Shown: piece by piece, positions 10,666 through 23,400 of the stretch
Position numbering within the stretch: the stretch's first letter is position 1
Layout of the letters: every line of letters begins with the position of its first letter
Source of the DNA: Macropodus opercularis
Taxonomy: Eukaryota > Chordata > Actinopteri > Anabantiformes > Osphronemidae
Direction: 5' to 3'
Length of the DNA: 64,000 nucleotides
NCBI GenBank assembly: GCA_030770545.1
Contig: CM061097.1
Location: 2,852,501 to 2,916,500 of the forward strand
The notes under the pieces: model-generated
The model's database searches: none
Told to the model about the DNA's origin: nothing
What the model saw: only the letters and a program-made list of their open reading frames with translations
Program-made: the position numbers and the translations under genes

Positions 10666-13600
10666 ATGGAAGCTGTACGACCAAAGAAGACCAAGACAAG
10701 AACCAGCGCAAAATCCCAGGTGATTAAGTCTTCGTTAGTTATTTGACAGTGGTCTGCTCTTTCCTTTTGAATTGGTCTGTCTGTATTTAATGCAGAACAG
10801 GCTTTACAGCAACTTAAAGTTATTGACACATTATGCTGAGACATGGGTTTTTTTTGTTTTTGCAACATTGATTAGAATATTTGCTCTTCAGTCTCACACT
10901 CAGTCGTATGTAGAAAGTTATAACACAGACTGAGTTTATTAAAGAAATATGATTTTTGCTTTGTAGCTGTCCAGGAAACAGAAGCAGACAAAAGAAGAAG
11001 AAGAAAAAAGAGCAACAACATCCTCAGATGTTTGTGAGGAGGACTCTGGCTTCACTGACATCCCCCTTAGTCTGCCATATCAGGAACTGGAGGAGGAGCA
11101 AAAGAACCCTGTTCAAACCGTTGAGGCCACAACACAGCCAACCAATCAGTCCTCTGAGAAGCCAACTCTCCATTTGTCAACGGAGACATCACAGACTACA
11201 CAGCATTTGACTGAGCCAAAAAATGAGGAAGAGGAACATTATGGAGTAGCAACTCAGGGCTCAGCTAAGCTTATTGTGCCACCCACCACTGATGTTGGCA
11301 GAGTTACACAATCATGGAATAATTCAACACAGTTTGAAGTCCTTAATGCCCCGAGTGCCCCTTTGCTGTACCCATCACTTCCTACATTGGAGGAGGGCCC
11401 TGTGATACAGCTCAGTGATCAAGCTGTAAAAAACGGTGCAAAGGGACCTGCAGTGTTAGCACTTCCTGAGCAGGACTCTTCCCCTTTAAGTTGTCAGCCT
11501 CTGGAGTCTGTAGCTGAACTCCCCAGACGCAAGCTCTACCCAGAGTTACCCCAAACAGCTCCAGAAATTCAGGTAATCTCAGTCCCAAACTGCTGTGCAG
11601 TTTTTTTTTTATCTTAATCAGGGCACACTTATGTCATTTTTTTAACAGAACAACACCCATATTTGCATTTACATAACATAACAGACTTTTATTAAATTAA
11701 AAAATAGAAATAAAATAGAATAATTCTTTGTAATGGTACAGATCAAATTCATGTATTGTTGTTTTTAAATTACTTTAGTTTTCAGCAACGCTCAAATACT
11801 AATCTAGTTAGTGACTACATTTTCGTAGGAATACATCCCCACATTCGTCTTTTGCTTTTTGCAGCCATTCTCACTGGAACAACTTAGCGTCTGGGAGCCA
11901 GGTGGAGGTTTGCAAGCTTGGTTAGAGGGCGTTGAAGTGTGTGCAGCCCAGTTTTGTGCTCTGGCCCGACAGGAAAACCATGAACTTACTGAACTCCTGC
12001 AGAATTACTGGCGCTGCCGCAGACAGCTGACCCAGTCGCACACACAGCTGCACACACAGTCTTCTGACTGTAAGAGCACACAGAATCGGCTCTGGAGCTT
12101 CAGAGATGAGCAACTTACACTTCAGGTATAGTTGTTGGGGATCAGTAACCACAAAAACAGCTAAAGGACCCTTCAATGATTCTTTGCTACTGTCGAACGC
12201 AACATCATTTCTGTCCTTGCAGGGAGTATGTGCAGACCAGTCAAAGGTGTGTGGGTATCATCGCTTCCAGCAGGCAGATTTTAGTCAGAGTGTGTTAGCT
12301 GAGCTAAACAAGCTCTTTGATGCTCGCAGGGAGCTTCTCCATCAGAAGGTAGCGTTACATGCATACACTGCTCTGCTGTCGCGCCTTCAGGTGGAATCAT
12401 ACTTGTATCGCTTGCTGAAAGGTGAGACTTTAAAATGAAAGCTGCCAAATGGTGTGATAATGCTCTCATATGTATAATCTCAAGTGCATATTTTGTTTGT
12501 TGTTTTCAGATTGTTCTGGCAATCACTCACAGCCTTGTGCTTTGCAACCCTTGAAAGAGGCCATCAGTGTCCTGTTTAGCTTCACACGTCGAGTCCTGGA
12601 TGATACACAGTTCCAAGCAGACATCCATCACTGGCTGGAGAGATTGGTATACACACATGCAGACCACCGCATGCCGTTTAAACTTTCATGTTCCACTGGA
12701 CAGGTACGCTTTGGGTTTTTTGTCACGTGGTCCTGGTTTACTCATCAGGTGGTGATCCTTCTGCATGTTGGAGGATCAGGAGAACATCTATTCCTGCTGT
12801 GCCATCTTCTGTGTTGTCCTGCTGGGGTAGGAAAGTGGGCTTCACCATTCCTTCAGGTGAGTGTTTAATTTACTGTCATGTCCGTGGTTGTACAAACAGA
12901 TAATAAAAGATTTTCTCTTGAATTCTCAGATTCAAATATGGGGGAACACAGGTGGGGTGCAGCACTTTATGCAAGCTTTGACCATCCTAATGTCACCTGC
13001 CAGGTAATCAATAGAGCACAACCTTTGTTATTCACGTATTTAATGTGTCTACATGGTTTTCATTCAGTCACTTTTTCAAGGTCTAGTAACCTCACACCGT
13101 TAACTAGCAGCTTCTTTTCTCTCAGACACCGTGCAGAGTTTCTAGGCCATATGAAACCATGTGAGAGCCAGAGCTCAGTAGCTTCTGGACCTGAGTCTGG
13201 CAACTGGACATTAGTGGATGAAGGAGGGGAGGAGGTGAGTGTAGAGAGACCATGATTGTCCAGTAAATGGCAGTGTTGCAAAATTTGTGCATATTGTGTT
13301 TAAAATGAAAAAATCATACCAGGTGTACAGTATTGCAATATGTTGAAATGTGTTGTAATACAGGCCGTGTCACCAGATTCTTGCCATTACACAGCCTTTT
13401 TATTATTAATTATATTAATTACAAATATAAAAATATAATGAAATGTATATTTTGTTGTTATTTTGTTTTGTCTATTTCTGTAACACATTGTTGTTACTAT
13501 TTTGTATGAAGAGCATCTGCTCCCTATTTGAGTCAAACGTCAAACACTATGTGCACTTTAAGTATGTGTGAAAAAGCCTATCATGGCTTTTAACTGTTAA

Positions 13601-16600
13601 CTTCTAAATTCACTGCCTTGCTTCTGTGTGTTTAGGATGAAGACCCAGAGAGCAGCTGGTTACTGCTGTGTGAGGAGGATCTGATCTCCATTCTGACCCA
13701 GTTCCCATTCCAGCAGCTCTACTCAAACATGTTGGGGATGAGCAAGGAGGGTAAGTCAGCTGGTGTGTCTTTCTCTCTGTAGTTTTGTGACCCTTGTTGT
13801 GAGAATGACCAACCATCCTATTTTCAGGTGTATATGAACCCAAGTCCTGCTCCAGTCAGAAGATGATGCGTGTCTTTGCTTTTGCGTCGTCACTCATTGA
13901 AATTCTCGCTCTTGGCCTACAAACCTACAACAGAGCACGATACCGACAGCTAGTGAAGCGAATCGGACACATCATGCGGTTGGTAAACCTTAATGCTGTA
14001 CACCAAATGATGACTATGAAATGCACTACTGAATATTAAGTATTTGATGACTCTTCTTTCAGAATGACTGTTTGCTATGTCAGTGATCACTGGGCCCAGT
14101 ACTTGAATGACGCAGCTGGATCCAGCGCACCTGTGCACTCCCTGTCTTTGGACAAACTGCAGCTGGAATATGACCATCTCTTCCTCAGAGCAGTTTTACA
14201 TGTACTCAGAAACAAAAGGTAAAAAATTATTGGAGGTTTACATTTTAACTTAATTTACTTGATTATGTCGTATTTAATAATGATCTATTTTCGGTTATTT
14301 TCTCACAGGCTGGGCATTTGGTTATTTATGTCTGAGATGCCTTATGGGACTCTGTCCAGTCGTATGCTGTGGAGAGTCCTTTATGTAATGCAGTGTGCAG
14401 AGACAGAAGAACTTGAAACATTCAGCACTGCCAGTGACACAAACCTCTGCACTCAGGCTCTCAGAGGTAAAGTAGAGGCACTTTACTGTACCTACATAAA
14501 TTATTATCTTACGGTCCAAACCTTTTAATAATTATATTGAAGACTGTACGTGTTCTGTACTTATAAATCTAAAAGCTTTCTTAAACGTCATGTAACTGTC
14601 TCTGTCACAGACCCAGAGCTCCAGCAGAGATTTGAGCGATGGCTGTGTGAGGTGAACAGCTCTGATGGCATCTCCCTCCTCACTGCACTTGCTCACATGG
14701 CCACACCCACTCAGCACTCTGACCCCGAGTTCATCACCACTATAACTCTACTGATTTACCAGGTATGGGAAGAGAAGAGAAGACATTGCTAAAGAATATA
14801 TAGTCTGTATGTAATAGATTCTGATTTTATATATATATATATATAGAGAGAGAGAGACTAAATTAATATGTAACACAGAAAACAGACCTTGCCCATGAAA
14901 CAATGCCCTTAATGAGGTGATGTGATTATAGAGTTTGTCTTGAGATAGTAAGTTTCCTAAAATATAACCACTGGTAAAGAACTTTGTTCAGAAGACACAG
15001 AGGTAGTGCCTGCATTGCTCATGGACTCTTTTTTTTGTCTAAGGTGTCTTATGTCAGTGTATCTACCAGAGAAACTTACTCTAAAGTGGGGAGGGAGTTG
15101 CTGGCTGCCATAGCAACAGCCCATCCCTGTGTTATATCCATGCTCCTGGAGAAACTGAGAGAAACCATACAAACTGTAGGAATGGTTGGTACTGCTAACT
15201 TGATTAAGTAGTAGTTAAATATATAATTTGGTAGATGCCAGAGTCATTGTTTTTTTGGTCTCCCTTTGTGTATTAGGTGGCTCTGTACCTGTGCAAAGAG
15301 CTGCCACTGGATCTGTGGCACCCGCGGCCTGAAGAAATATGTGTGATCGGAGCCTGGTTGCTGCAGCATCCTCTGTCTGCTGTGGAGAACCGACTGGCCT
15401 GTGTTATCTTAGAGGGTCTGAACTGGGGTTACACGCAGGTAGTTGTGGTTGCCTCATAACTAATAGTTCTGAAAGTCTAGACCCCAGGTGTGAGTTGGTT
15501 TTCTCTTGCAGGCTGGTTCTTTGGCCTTGTCTTCATCTCTTCACAGTGAAGTGGCTCTGCTGGTGGCTGAAGCCTATCAGAAGTACCTTACTGACAAACC
15601 ATATAGTGGCCTCATATCAGAGGGGATCAAACAGGTAACATGTCTGCTTGCAGCCAATGTGAGTTATACGGGCTGCATCCAACACTATTGCCTTACTTGT
15701 TTCTTGATGTGTGCGTTGTTTCCTGCTCTCAGGTTTCTTACCTCGCCAGCGTCCTTCGCTTGGGCGTATCTCCTGAAGCATCCTTTAGCCAATGGGCGTG
15801 GCAACTGTTGCTAAGGCTGAAACTCCATGGCAATGCCCAAAACCCTAAAGGAGCATGGTCGGTCCCAGCTTTGGCATCCAATCCACCTCCAGAGCTCACA
15901 CATTCTCCCAGCATGCACTCTGTTCTCAGGGCTGTAAAAGCAGGCATCCCTATTGGATGCTACCTGTCCATAGCCATGACAACAGTGGGGCACAGGTTCG
16001 TAGTCACACCTATATTATACCAAAAGCGTTGGCGTAAAAAGAGAACGTTACATTTGGTTAATCCTGGTTTATGCTCACGTTTTTCTAGTCTGGAACACTT
16101 TTGTACTGATGGAGTTGGATTGTTGAAGAATCTAATACAGTCTCATCACCTGAGAGCAGCTGTGCATCTGCTGGATAATATCCTACCCCCAACCTACCCC
16201 CTCAGCTTCTACCTGCTCAACAACTCTCAGTAAGAACGTTGTATTATTGGCATAAAGCATATAAAAGAAAGAAAGATGCTTATTATAGCAGGTACTGCCC
16301 CTGCAACACTAAATGGTCCCTCTTTCTGTTTATGCCAGGTTCGTAAGTTGTATCCAGTTATTCTTGCAGTACGACAGTGTGTGTCCTCAGGGTGTGACAC
16401 AGCAGGTCACTCATCGGGTTGCACCACTGCTCACAGGAACCGTCTATGGAGACAATGTCAGACTGCTGAACAGTGTCATTCAGGTTTGTCACAAACATAT
16501 TTGATTCTGAACTTTTATCTATCATATATTTTCTCCAAATCAAGGATGACAACAAAATCTGTGTTTTATCTTCCAGAGTCACATAGTGGAGAGTTTAAAG

Positions 16601-17483
16601 CCTGGTCGCGTTGGAGCTGCAGCAGTGCTGGAGTTTTGGGTGGGAATTCTGACTCAGCAGAATCTCTGGTACCGAGACAAAACGGTCTTGTTCCTCATGG
16701 ATCAGATCTGCTGTGCTGCATTCACACACCACCAGGAGGAATGTGTGCAGAAACTCCTGTACCAGCAGCATAAGGTATATTACCAGTGTCTCAGATGTGT
16801 GCATAATGTAGGAACTCTCACACATTGCTCTCTCTCATTTGATTCCAAACTTCGTGTAGAATGCCTTGGGTTACCATGGAGACCGAGGTCTGCTCTCCTC
16901 TCTGGTTGGCTGGATTGCTGGCAATGTCACACCCTCTTTCATAGACAGCCAATCACTCAGTTTGGAGGTAAGGACCCCCGACTGGGAAGTGTTCATCATA
17001 GCAAAGTTTTTAGCTTGACAGCTGTTGTTTGGGTTTTGCAGGTTTGGTTTGCCTGGCTCGTGTTGAATATGGAGGGTGTGTTTGAAGAAGATTCTCAGCT
17101 AAGACGCTGTGTTGAGCACGAGCTCCTGTCTGAGCCAAATATCTCCCCAGAACAAGCCCTGAAGGTATAAGTTGTTCATTAATGTGGGACGGAAAAAACG
17201 GGATTGATGGTATGAAAGAATAGTGGCATGCTAGTGAGTCTGTTGTGTAGTCAATTGTTGGTCCATGATGCAGTTGTAAGTAGATTATGCTAACAGTGTG
17301 TCTGTGTTTGAGCCAGAAGGCGCAGCAGAGGCTCAAGTTACCAGTAGCCCCATCCCTACAGCGGCTGCAGGTGTATCGCTGGGCATGTCAGGCCTTGGCC
17401 ACTCCCCCTGATCATCCACTACTTCCTCTTGTGTGGCAGAAGTTCCTTCAGCTCTATCTCAGGCAGCCTGGGCCAGAGTATGG
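10666..17483 (+). other. EPG5: EPG5 exon map, coding exons 1-23
   Basis: 1: 10666-10719; 2: 10967-11572; 3: 11865-12125; 4: 12223-12421; 5: 12510-12646; 6: 12749-12856; 7: 12930-13003; 8: 13126-13234; 9: 13636-13750; 10: 13828-13978; 11: 14063-14218; 12: 14309-14466; 13: 14611-14762; 14: 15044-15184; 15: 15277-15438; 16: 15512-15634; 17: 15733-15995; 18: 16089-16229; 19: 16339-16483; 20: 16577-16774; 21: 16860-16967; 22: 17042-17164; 23: 17317-17483. All are bounded by GT and AG, and codon phases match across every join. Exon 10 uses the donor at 13979 rather than a stronger-looking GTAAAC four bases later, because only the first keeps the frame into RMTVCYVSDHW. The exon 5 donor at 12647 is chosen because it continues into VVILLHVGG, as in other EPG5 proteins. 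Confidence 0.88.
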
Positions 17484-20400
17484 GTAGGCTGCGCTCATTT
17501 CTACTCTCAGTCAAAGGATTCAGTTGAAGGTATCTCAAATCTGGTCGTTTGTTGTCCACCAGACTGGCTGCAGGAGGATGTATCGGACGAAGGTTCTTTC
17601 TGACTTCGTCTCAAGCTGCTCTACTTAGAGATCTGAGACAGAGAATTCAAGATGTGTCTGACTTCCACCATGCTGCCAGTCAAGCCCTCAGGGTCCCCCC
17701 ACCACACATACCGACACTGGACAGCCAGGTTAACGAAAGCTCGAACAGTCCCAGTCCTGCTTACCTCACCTCTCCTAAACTACACACAGAGCTGGTGAGG
17801 TAGGCGTGTGTTCTGTTTTCTTCAATAGATAGTAGCAATCATTATTATGTGCATGGCTCTCAGATAATTGCTTGTCTACAGGTTGTTTGGTGTATTTGCA
17901 ATCTGGATGGATGACGAGACTCTGCAGAAACAAGAAGTGTACCTCCCCTCTCTCCCTCCAGAGTACGAGCCACACAGATTGGCACAGGTCATGCAGCGGC
18001 ACCAGGTGTTTTTGTCTCAGTCTTTTCAGTTTGTGTTTGAATTAAAAAAAATGTTACAGCGTGTTTATTAGGTTGTTCATGCATTTTATTTTGTCTTACC
18101 TGTAGGCGCTATGGCTGGAGTATGTCGACCAGGAGCGTCTGCAGTATGATGAGAGGGAGGTTTTGTCCTTGTGGGAGAAGGTGCAGAGTGAGCCGATCTT
18201 CCTGCACACCCAAAACACCGGCTTCACCGATTACACCAGCCTTAGCAATGGTACAGTGTAAATCCTTACCTTAGTTGCAATCGATGACATACAAGTCTCG
18301 CTGAGCCAGATACATTATGCAGTGACATGTGTGAAACCTTAACAAATAACATAAACACACAAATTTGATAAATGAAGTATTAATAATATTTCAATAAAGA
18401 AACTAAAGTTCATACTATGTGCACTTAGTCTGAATTCATTTGTTTATTGCGCTCGATGTCGCTCTGTGTGCAGCGAGGGAGCGTATCCTGTCCAACTTGC
18501 AGAAGCATCCAGTTCCTCATCCAGCTCCGGAGCTGCAGCAGCAGAAGGCTCCTGTGTCTGAGGTCCCCACAGCCTGCCTCACCGACTCCAAAGCTGCTGC
18601 TGAACTGCTGCTGCACGACCTCAGCATTCTGCAAGACCAGGCCAGGTATGTCAAGCAAACATCAGTGGTACGTAGAGCACATAAGCCCATTGCTACTCAA
18701 TACTATACTGACATACTTGTTTCACATTGTCAGGATTGCAGTAGCACGTGAGGCCCAGCAGGTGGCAATGGAGCAGGAGCTGCTAGAGAGTCTTCCTTTA
18801 TTGTATAAAAACCAACCTGAGCAAGTCACCATGGCCCTGGAGTGTAAAGGGAAGGGAGGGCAGCCGTGCCAGGGCCCTGCAAACATCACAGTCACAGTGC
18901 GAAAACTAAACGTGTAAACTAGTCATCTTCTTATACGTTCGTGATTACTTTGAGTTAATTTTCTCGTGTAACCTTGCAGTGTGAGCGTGTCCAGAGACAG
19001 GAGGCAATGCAGACTCAGATAACATCACTGCGCAGGGACATCAAGAAGCTCCAGTCTGACGCCATGGCTCCACCAACTCAAAGCTTGGCACAGGCTGCTG
19101 TCCACACTGAGAACTTCATCACGTCAGTATGAACAGACTCAGAAAGAAGCTACTGAAACGAAAAACGTTGCATTTCATAAGAAAAGACTTGACTTGAATC
19201 ATGCTTGTACTGGTACAGGTCTCTGGTGAATATGTACAAGGCACAGAAATCACCTGCCCTGCAGCAAGTTGGTGTGTCAGCCTTTTACCAGGTGGTCTCC
19301 TTTGTTTGTGAAGACACACTGCGACACCCACCAACACGCCAGTACTTCTCCTCGTGTGTGGAGATTCTGGGACAGGTGCGTACACACCCGCATGAACACA
19401 CTGACGCATCATAAATAGAAGAAACTCATTTATTATTATTTAGCTTTGTTTACAATCCTCACAAATCAGCTGTTCTCTCCAACGTACTCACAAAGACAAT
19501 ATGAGCATTTGCATGACACATTATTCTGTATATGCATGTGTAGATATACACATGAGGACAGATGGTAAAGCAAACAGGCTGTCTCATGCTGAGTAGAAAC
19601 ATGAAGGGCACAAACAGGGCACCACTGTAGATAGTCGAACAGAATAATAGCTTTGCTCTTTAGTCGTACTTCAGGCGCACATTATTCATTCGAGTGGCTT
19701 AGGAACGTTATTGTACTTGATGTTTTGTGTCTAGGTGTTTATCCTAGGAAATGCAGAGGAGTGTGGTCGTGTTCTGAGGACCATCCTGGAGCAGAGGCGT
19801 CTTTGCCCTCTCATTTCTCCGTTCTTTACCCCCAACGCGGCACCCAGTCAACTCGTCCTTCTCTACCAAGACGTGGTGAAATCCCTGAACCTCGACAGTG
19901 CTGATGTCATTTTCATGCTGCTCACTAAGGTTTGTCCCTACACAAATCCAAAACATTAAGGAATCACAGCATACACTCAACACCCCAGTTGCATTATCTG
20001 TCTCCATGTCCTCCTGTAGTTTGATTTATCTCAGTGGCTGAATGAAGCCCATCCCGTGTTTTCGGAGAGAACCCATTTGCTGGAGTTGATCCATGAAGCT
20101 CTCTGTGTCTGCGGCAGAGACCCAGAGCCTGAACTTCTCACGCCTTTTCACCTTTTCACCAAACACTGGACATGGCTGTTACGCCACCATTTCCCTGACC
20201 ACTACAGTGACTGTCTGCGTCACCTTATGACCAGTAAGACTGTGTATTTGTGTTTGTTTGTGTCCTGATGCAGAAGTTGTTCTGCTGATTTGATCATTTA
20301 ATAAGAAAGTCACAACTTGAATCATAAGGATCCTTAACTCTATCTTGTCCACACTGGTTCTAAATGAAAGCAGCTTGCATTGAATTGTTCCAGGATGACA

Positions 20401-23400
20401 TTTAAGAGCAGCTTTTCTTTTCAGTTTCAAAGAACCGCTTCAAAAAATCCTCATCCAAGTGATTCAGAGAAAAACACATTCATGCCTTTTGAAAGATTGC
20501 CTCCTACTCATCTTCCCACCAACACAACGCTAAATTAATTAATGAACACTGTTAAATATAGATGAATCATTACTTCAGTCTGCTGATATGGTATTGTGTA
20601 TCAGAATTATTGAGTTTAGAGGTTTATTGTGCAACCCCCCCAGGCTCGTCAAACCAGTTACTGAGTCCAGAGTGCTGGAAGGTGACTCTGCGAGTGTTGG
20701 GCTGTTTACCTCCATCACGCAGCACTAAAACCAAAGCCGAACATGCCATCAACGCTTCTGATGTCCCCGGCCGTGCCGTCGGACCCCAGGCCTCTCCCTA
20801 CAGATCCCCCATCAGCCTCTCTCCTCAGCAGGTAACGAATGCAGACGTTAGATTCCAACTCCCACATTCAAACTGAGCTGAGTTGCATCGTGTGATGTGA
20901 ACAGAAGTGTCAAAAGGCCGTATTGTCTGTTTCAATACACTTGTGTGACACTGCGGTATTTTATTGACTGCTAACAGGTGGAAGAGACAGTTGATTGGCT
21001 CAGTGATTATTTCCTAAGGAGTCGTGTCAGTAACCAAGACCTGCGCAGCTTCGGCCTCTACTCTGCCTGGACTCCCTACATTAGTGAGGTTGTGTCTTTC
21101 TGGGAATATTTAATTGGTTATCTGATCAATGTGCAGCTCAGCAGTTGCGCCAGAGAGTCAGTGGGCAGCAGTAAAATGATAAAAGGTAACTGAAAATCTG
21201 CCTTCATCATTATATTGTCAGTCTTGATGTGTGCATATAATTTATTCTTATCTGTGGTCATGAATGACAAATGGCTTTGCACTTTCACAGCTCTGCAGGA
21301 TCTTCACAGTAAGATTGTGAAGCTATTCGAGCCTTGGATCTTTCCTTTGGACACTGAAGATGGCGGGTAAGTGTGGCACATTATCAGATCTTAGGCTTCA
21401 GATGGAGGAGAGCCAATGAGGGCAGCTTTTTGTAGTCCCCGCCATCAGGTGACGAGCAGATGATTCTGACGTAGTAGTTGTTGTATTTAATCAAACAGTA
21501 AGAGAGTCTTGTTACGCCAGCGTAAAACGTCTGAGCACAGAGAGGTTTGTAACTTTTTTGGCAGTAGTGCAGCCTTGACATATTAACACTCGTGTGGCTA
21601 TTGACTTGTACAGTGATTGTCCTGATGTAAAAGAGCTAAGGAGCAGTTTAGTGCGAAGCAGTTTAGAGAAGCAAAGAAATGTCAATATCCGTGTCTGTTT
21701 CTCTCAGTAACTTCAAGTGTTACCCTTGGCTGGAGACCGATGCCGGCGCAGCAGGATGCATGGTTGCGCTTTACGCTCAGCTCACTGACACTTTGCACCA
21801 CAAATTCAAAGGTGGGTCTCAGCCGTCCTGCGCTCACACATGTAGAGCGATGGTGATGTTACTTATATCATGTGTCTGGCTGCAGACCGTTTGCTCCCGG
21901 GTCAAAGAGGGGCCCTGTGGCTGTGTATGATGCAGTACTGCGAGAACTGCACATCCCCTCGTACACCTGAGTACCTGCTGTACCTGTACCACACACACCT
22001 CCGCAGCTTGCCTTGGAGACACCTGCACCCTGACACTCAGCTCATGGAGCAGCTCTTCAGTGTGAGACATTCTCCCCTCTATCTAGACGTACATGACCAA
22101 AGGGATTGTAATTTTAAACCTCCCTCTTTGGCTACAGCTCTTATTGTTAGCCTGAGTTAACATAATTATAGTCTCTGATCTTAGAAATAGGCCTCTGACT
22201 GTCAAGACCCAAATATAGAGGCTTCTCTACAGAGGCTGCAGAGACTGACTAATAAAAAAATTTAAACTTACTTATTACCCATGATACCCATTACCCACCA
22301 ATTGTTGATATTTGAACAAAGTAGAATCACTTGTCAGTTATCTTGTCTGGTCTATAGTTAGAGCAATTTCTAGAGAACTATATCATTAATTTAGCCTTGA
22401 ATGTGAAGGTTTAATTAAGGAGTAGTACACATACTGTGTAATGTACAATAAATGTGGTAAATAGTCTGAATCAGTTCAGTATGTTCATTGGTTTCTCATT
22501 CCTGTTTTTCCAGGTGGAGCGTGGAAGTCCCAAGAGCTGTTTCCTGTTTCTGGGAGAGGTGTTATGTGAAGTGAACTGGGTCAGCGTCCTAAGTGACCAC
22601 TTGCAAACTCCTCCCACATCTAGCACATATCCCACTCTAACAGATGTGGTGACTCAGGAGTCGCACACAATGTTGGTCTATCTCTTATACATGCTAGTTT
22701 TCCTGGCAAAGGAGGAAAAACTCCTGAGTCAGCAGGTGAGTCCAGAGTGTTTGTCCATTTAGGTTCATTCTCCCTTCTTCTTTCATTTTTAATTTTGTTC
22801 TTCTTGTACTGACAGGACTCCCCTCTGCTGAGTCTTTTGGTTCAGTCCACCTCGCTGCCCTGGCATCACTTGGACCAGTCCTCATACCAGGCCATTCTGG
22901 GTTATGTTGGCACCCACTACCCTCCCTCTTTACTGCTCAGTGCTGATTCTGCACCTCAGCTGCTACTGAAATCACTGCGCAGTGCTGCTGGGCTCCACCC
23001 TCATCCCAATGAAGCTCCACACCAGGTGAGACAACACAGAGCTGTTTGTCTTAAATGTTAAAACACAGATTCATTAATGCATCATAAGCCTCCTTCCCGA
23101 CTGGATTATAGCAAAAAAACTTTAAAGACTCTTACCACTACCAGAGTCTTTTGTGTATTAAACATTTTAACATCACTCATGATTTAGGATTAAGGTGAAG
23201 TAATTAGAAAGAAATTGCATTATTGTGAATATACAGTGAATTCAGGCTGTACAACATCTGCTTCATATGTTAGACAATATCAGAAACTGCCCCCGGGAAG
23301 ACACATCGTGCGTAGAAGTGGGAGGCTCGGAATATCCGCTTTCAAATTACACTTAAACAATTCAGCCGTCTTTGCCAACCCCGTTCACTCAGCCAAATTC

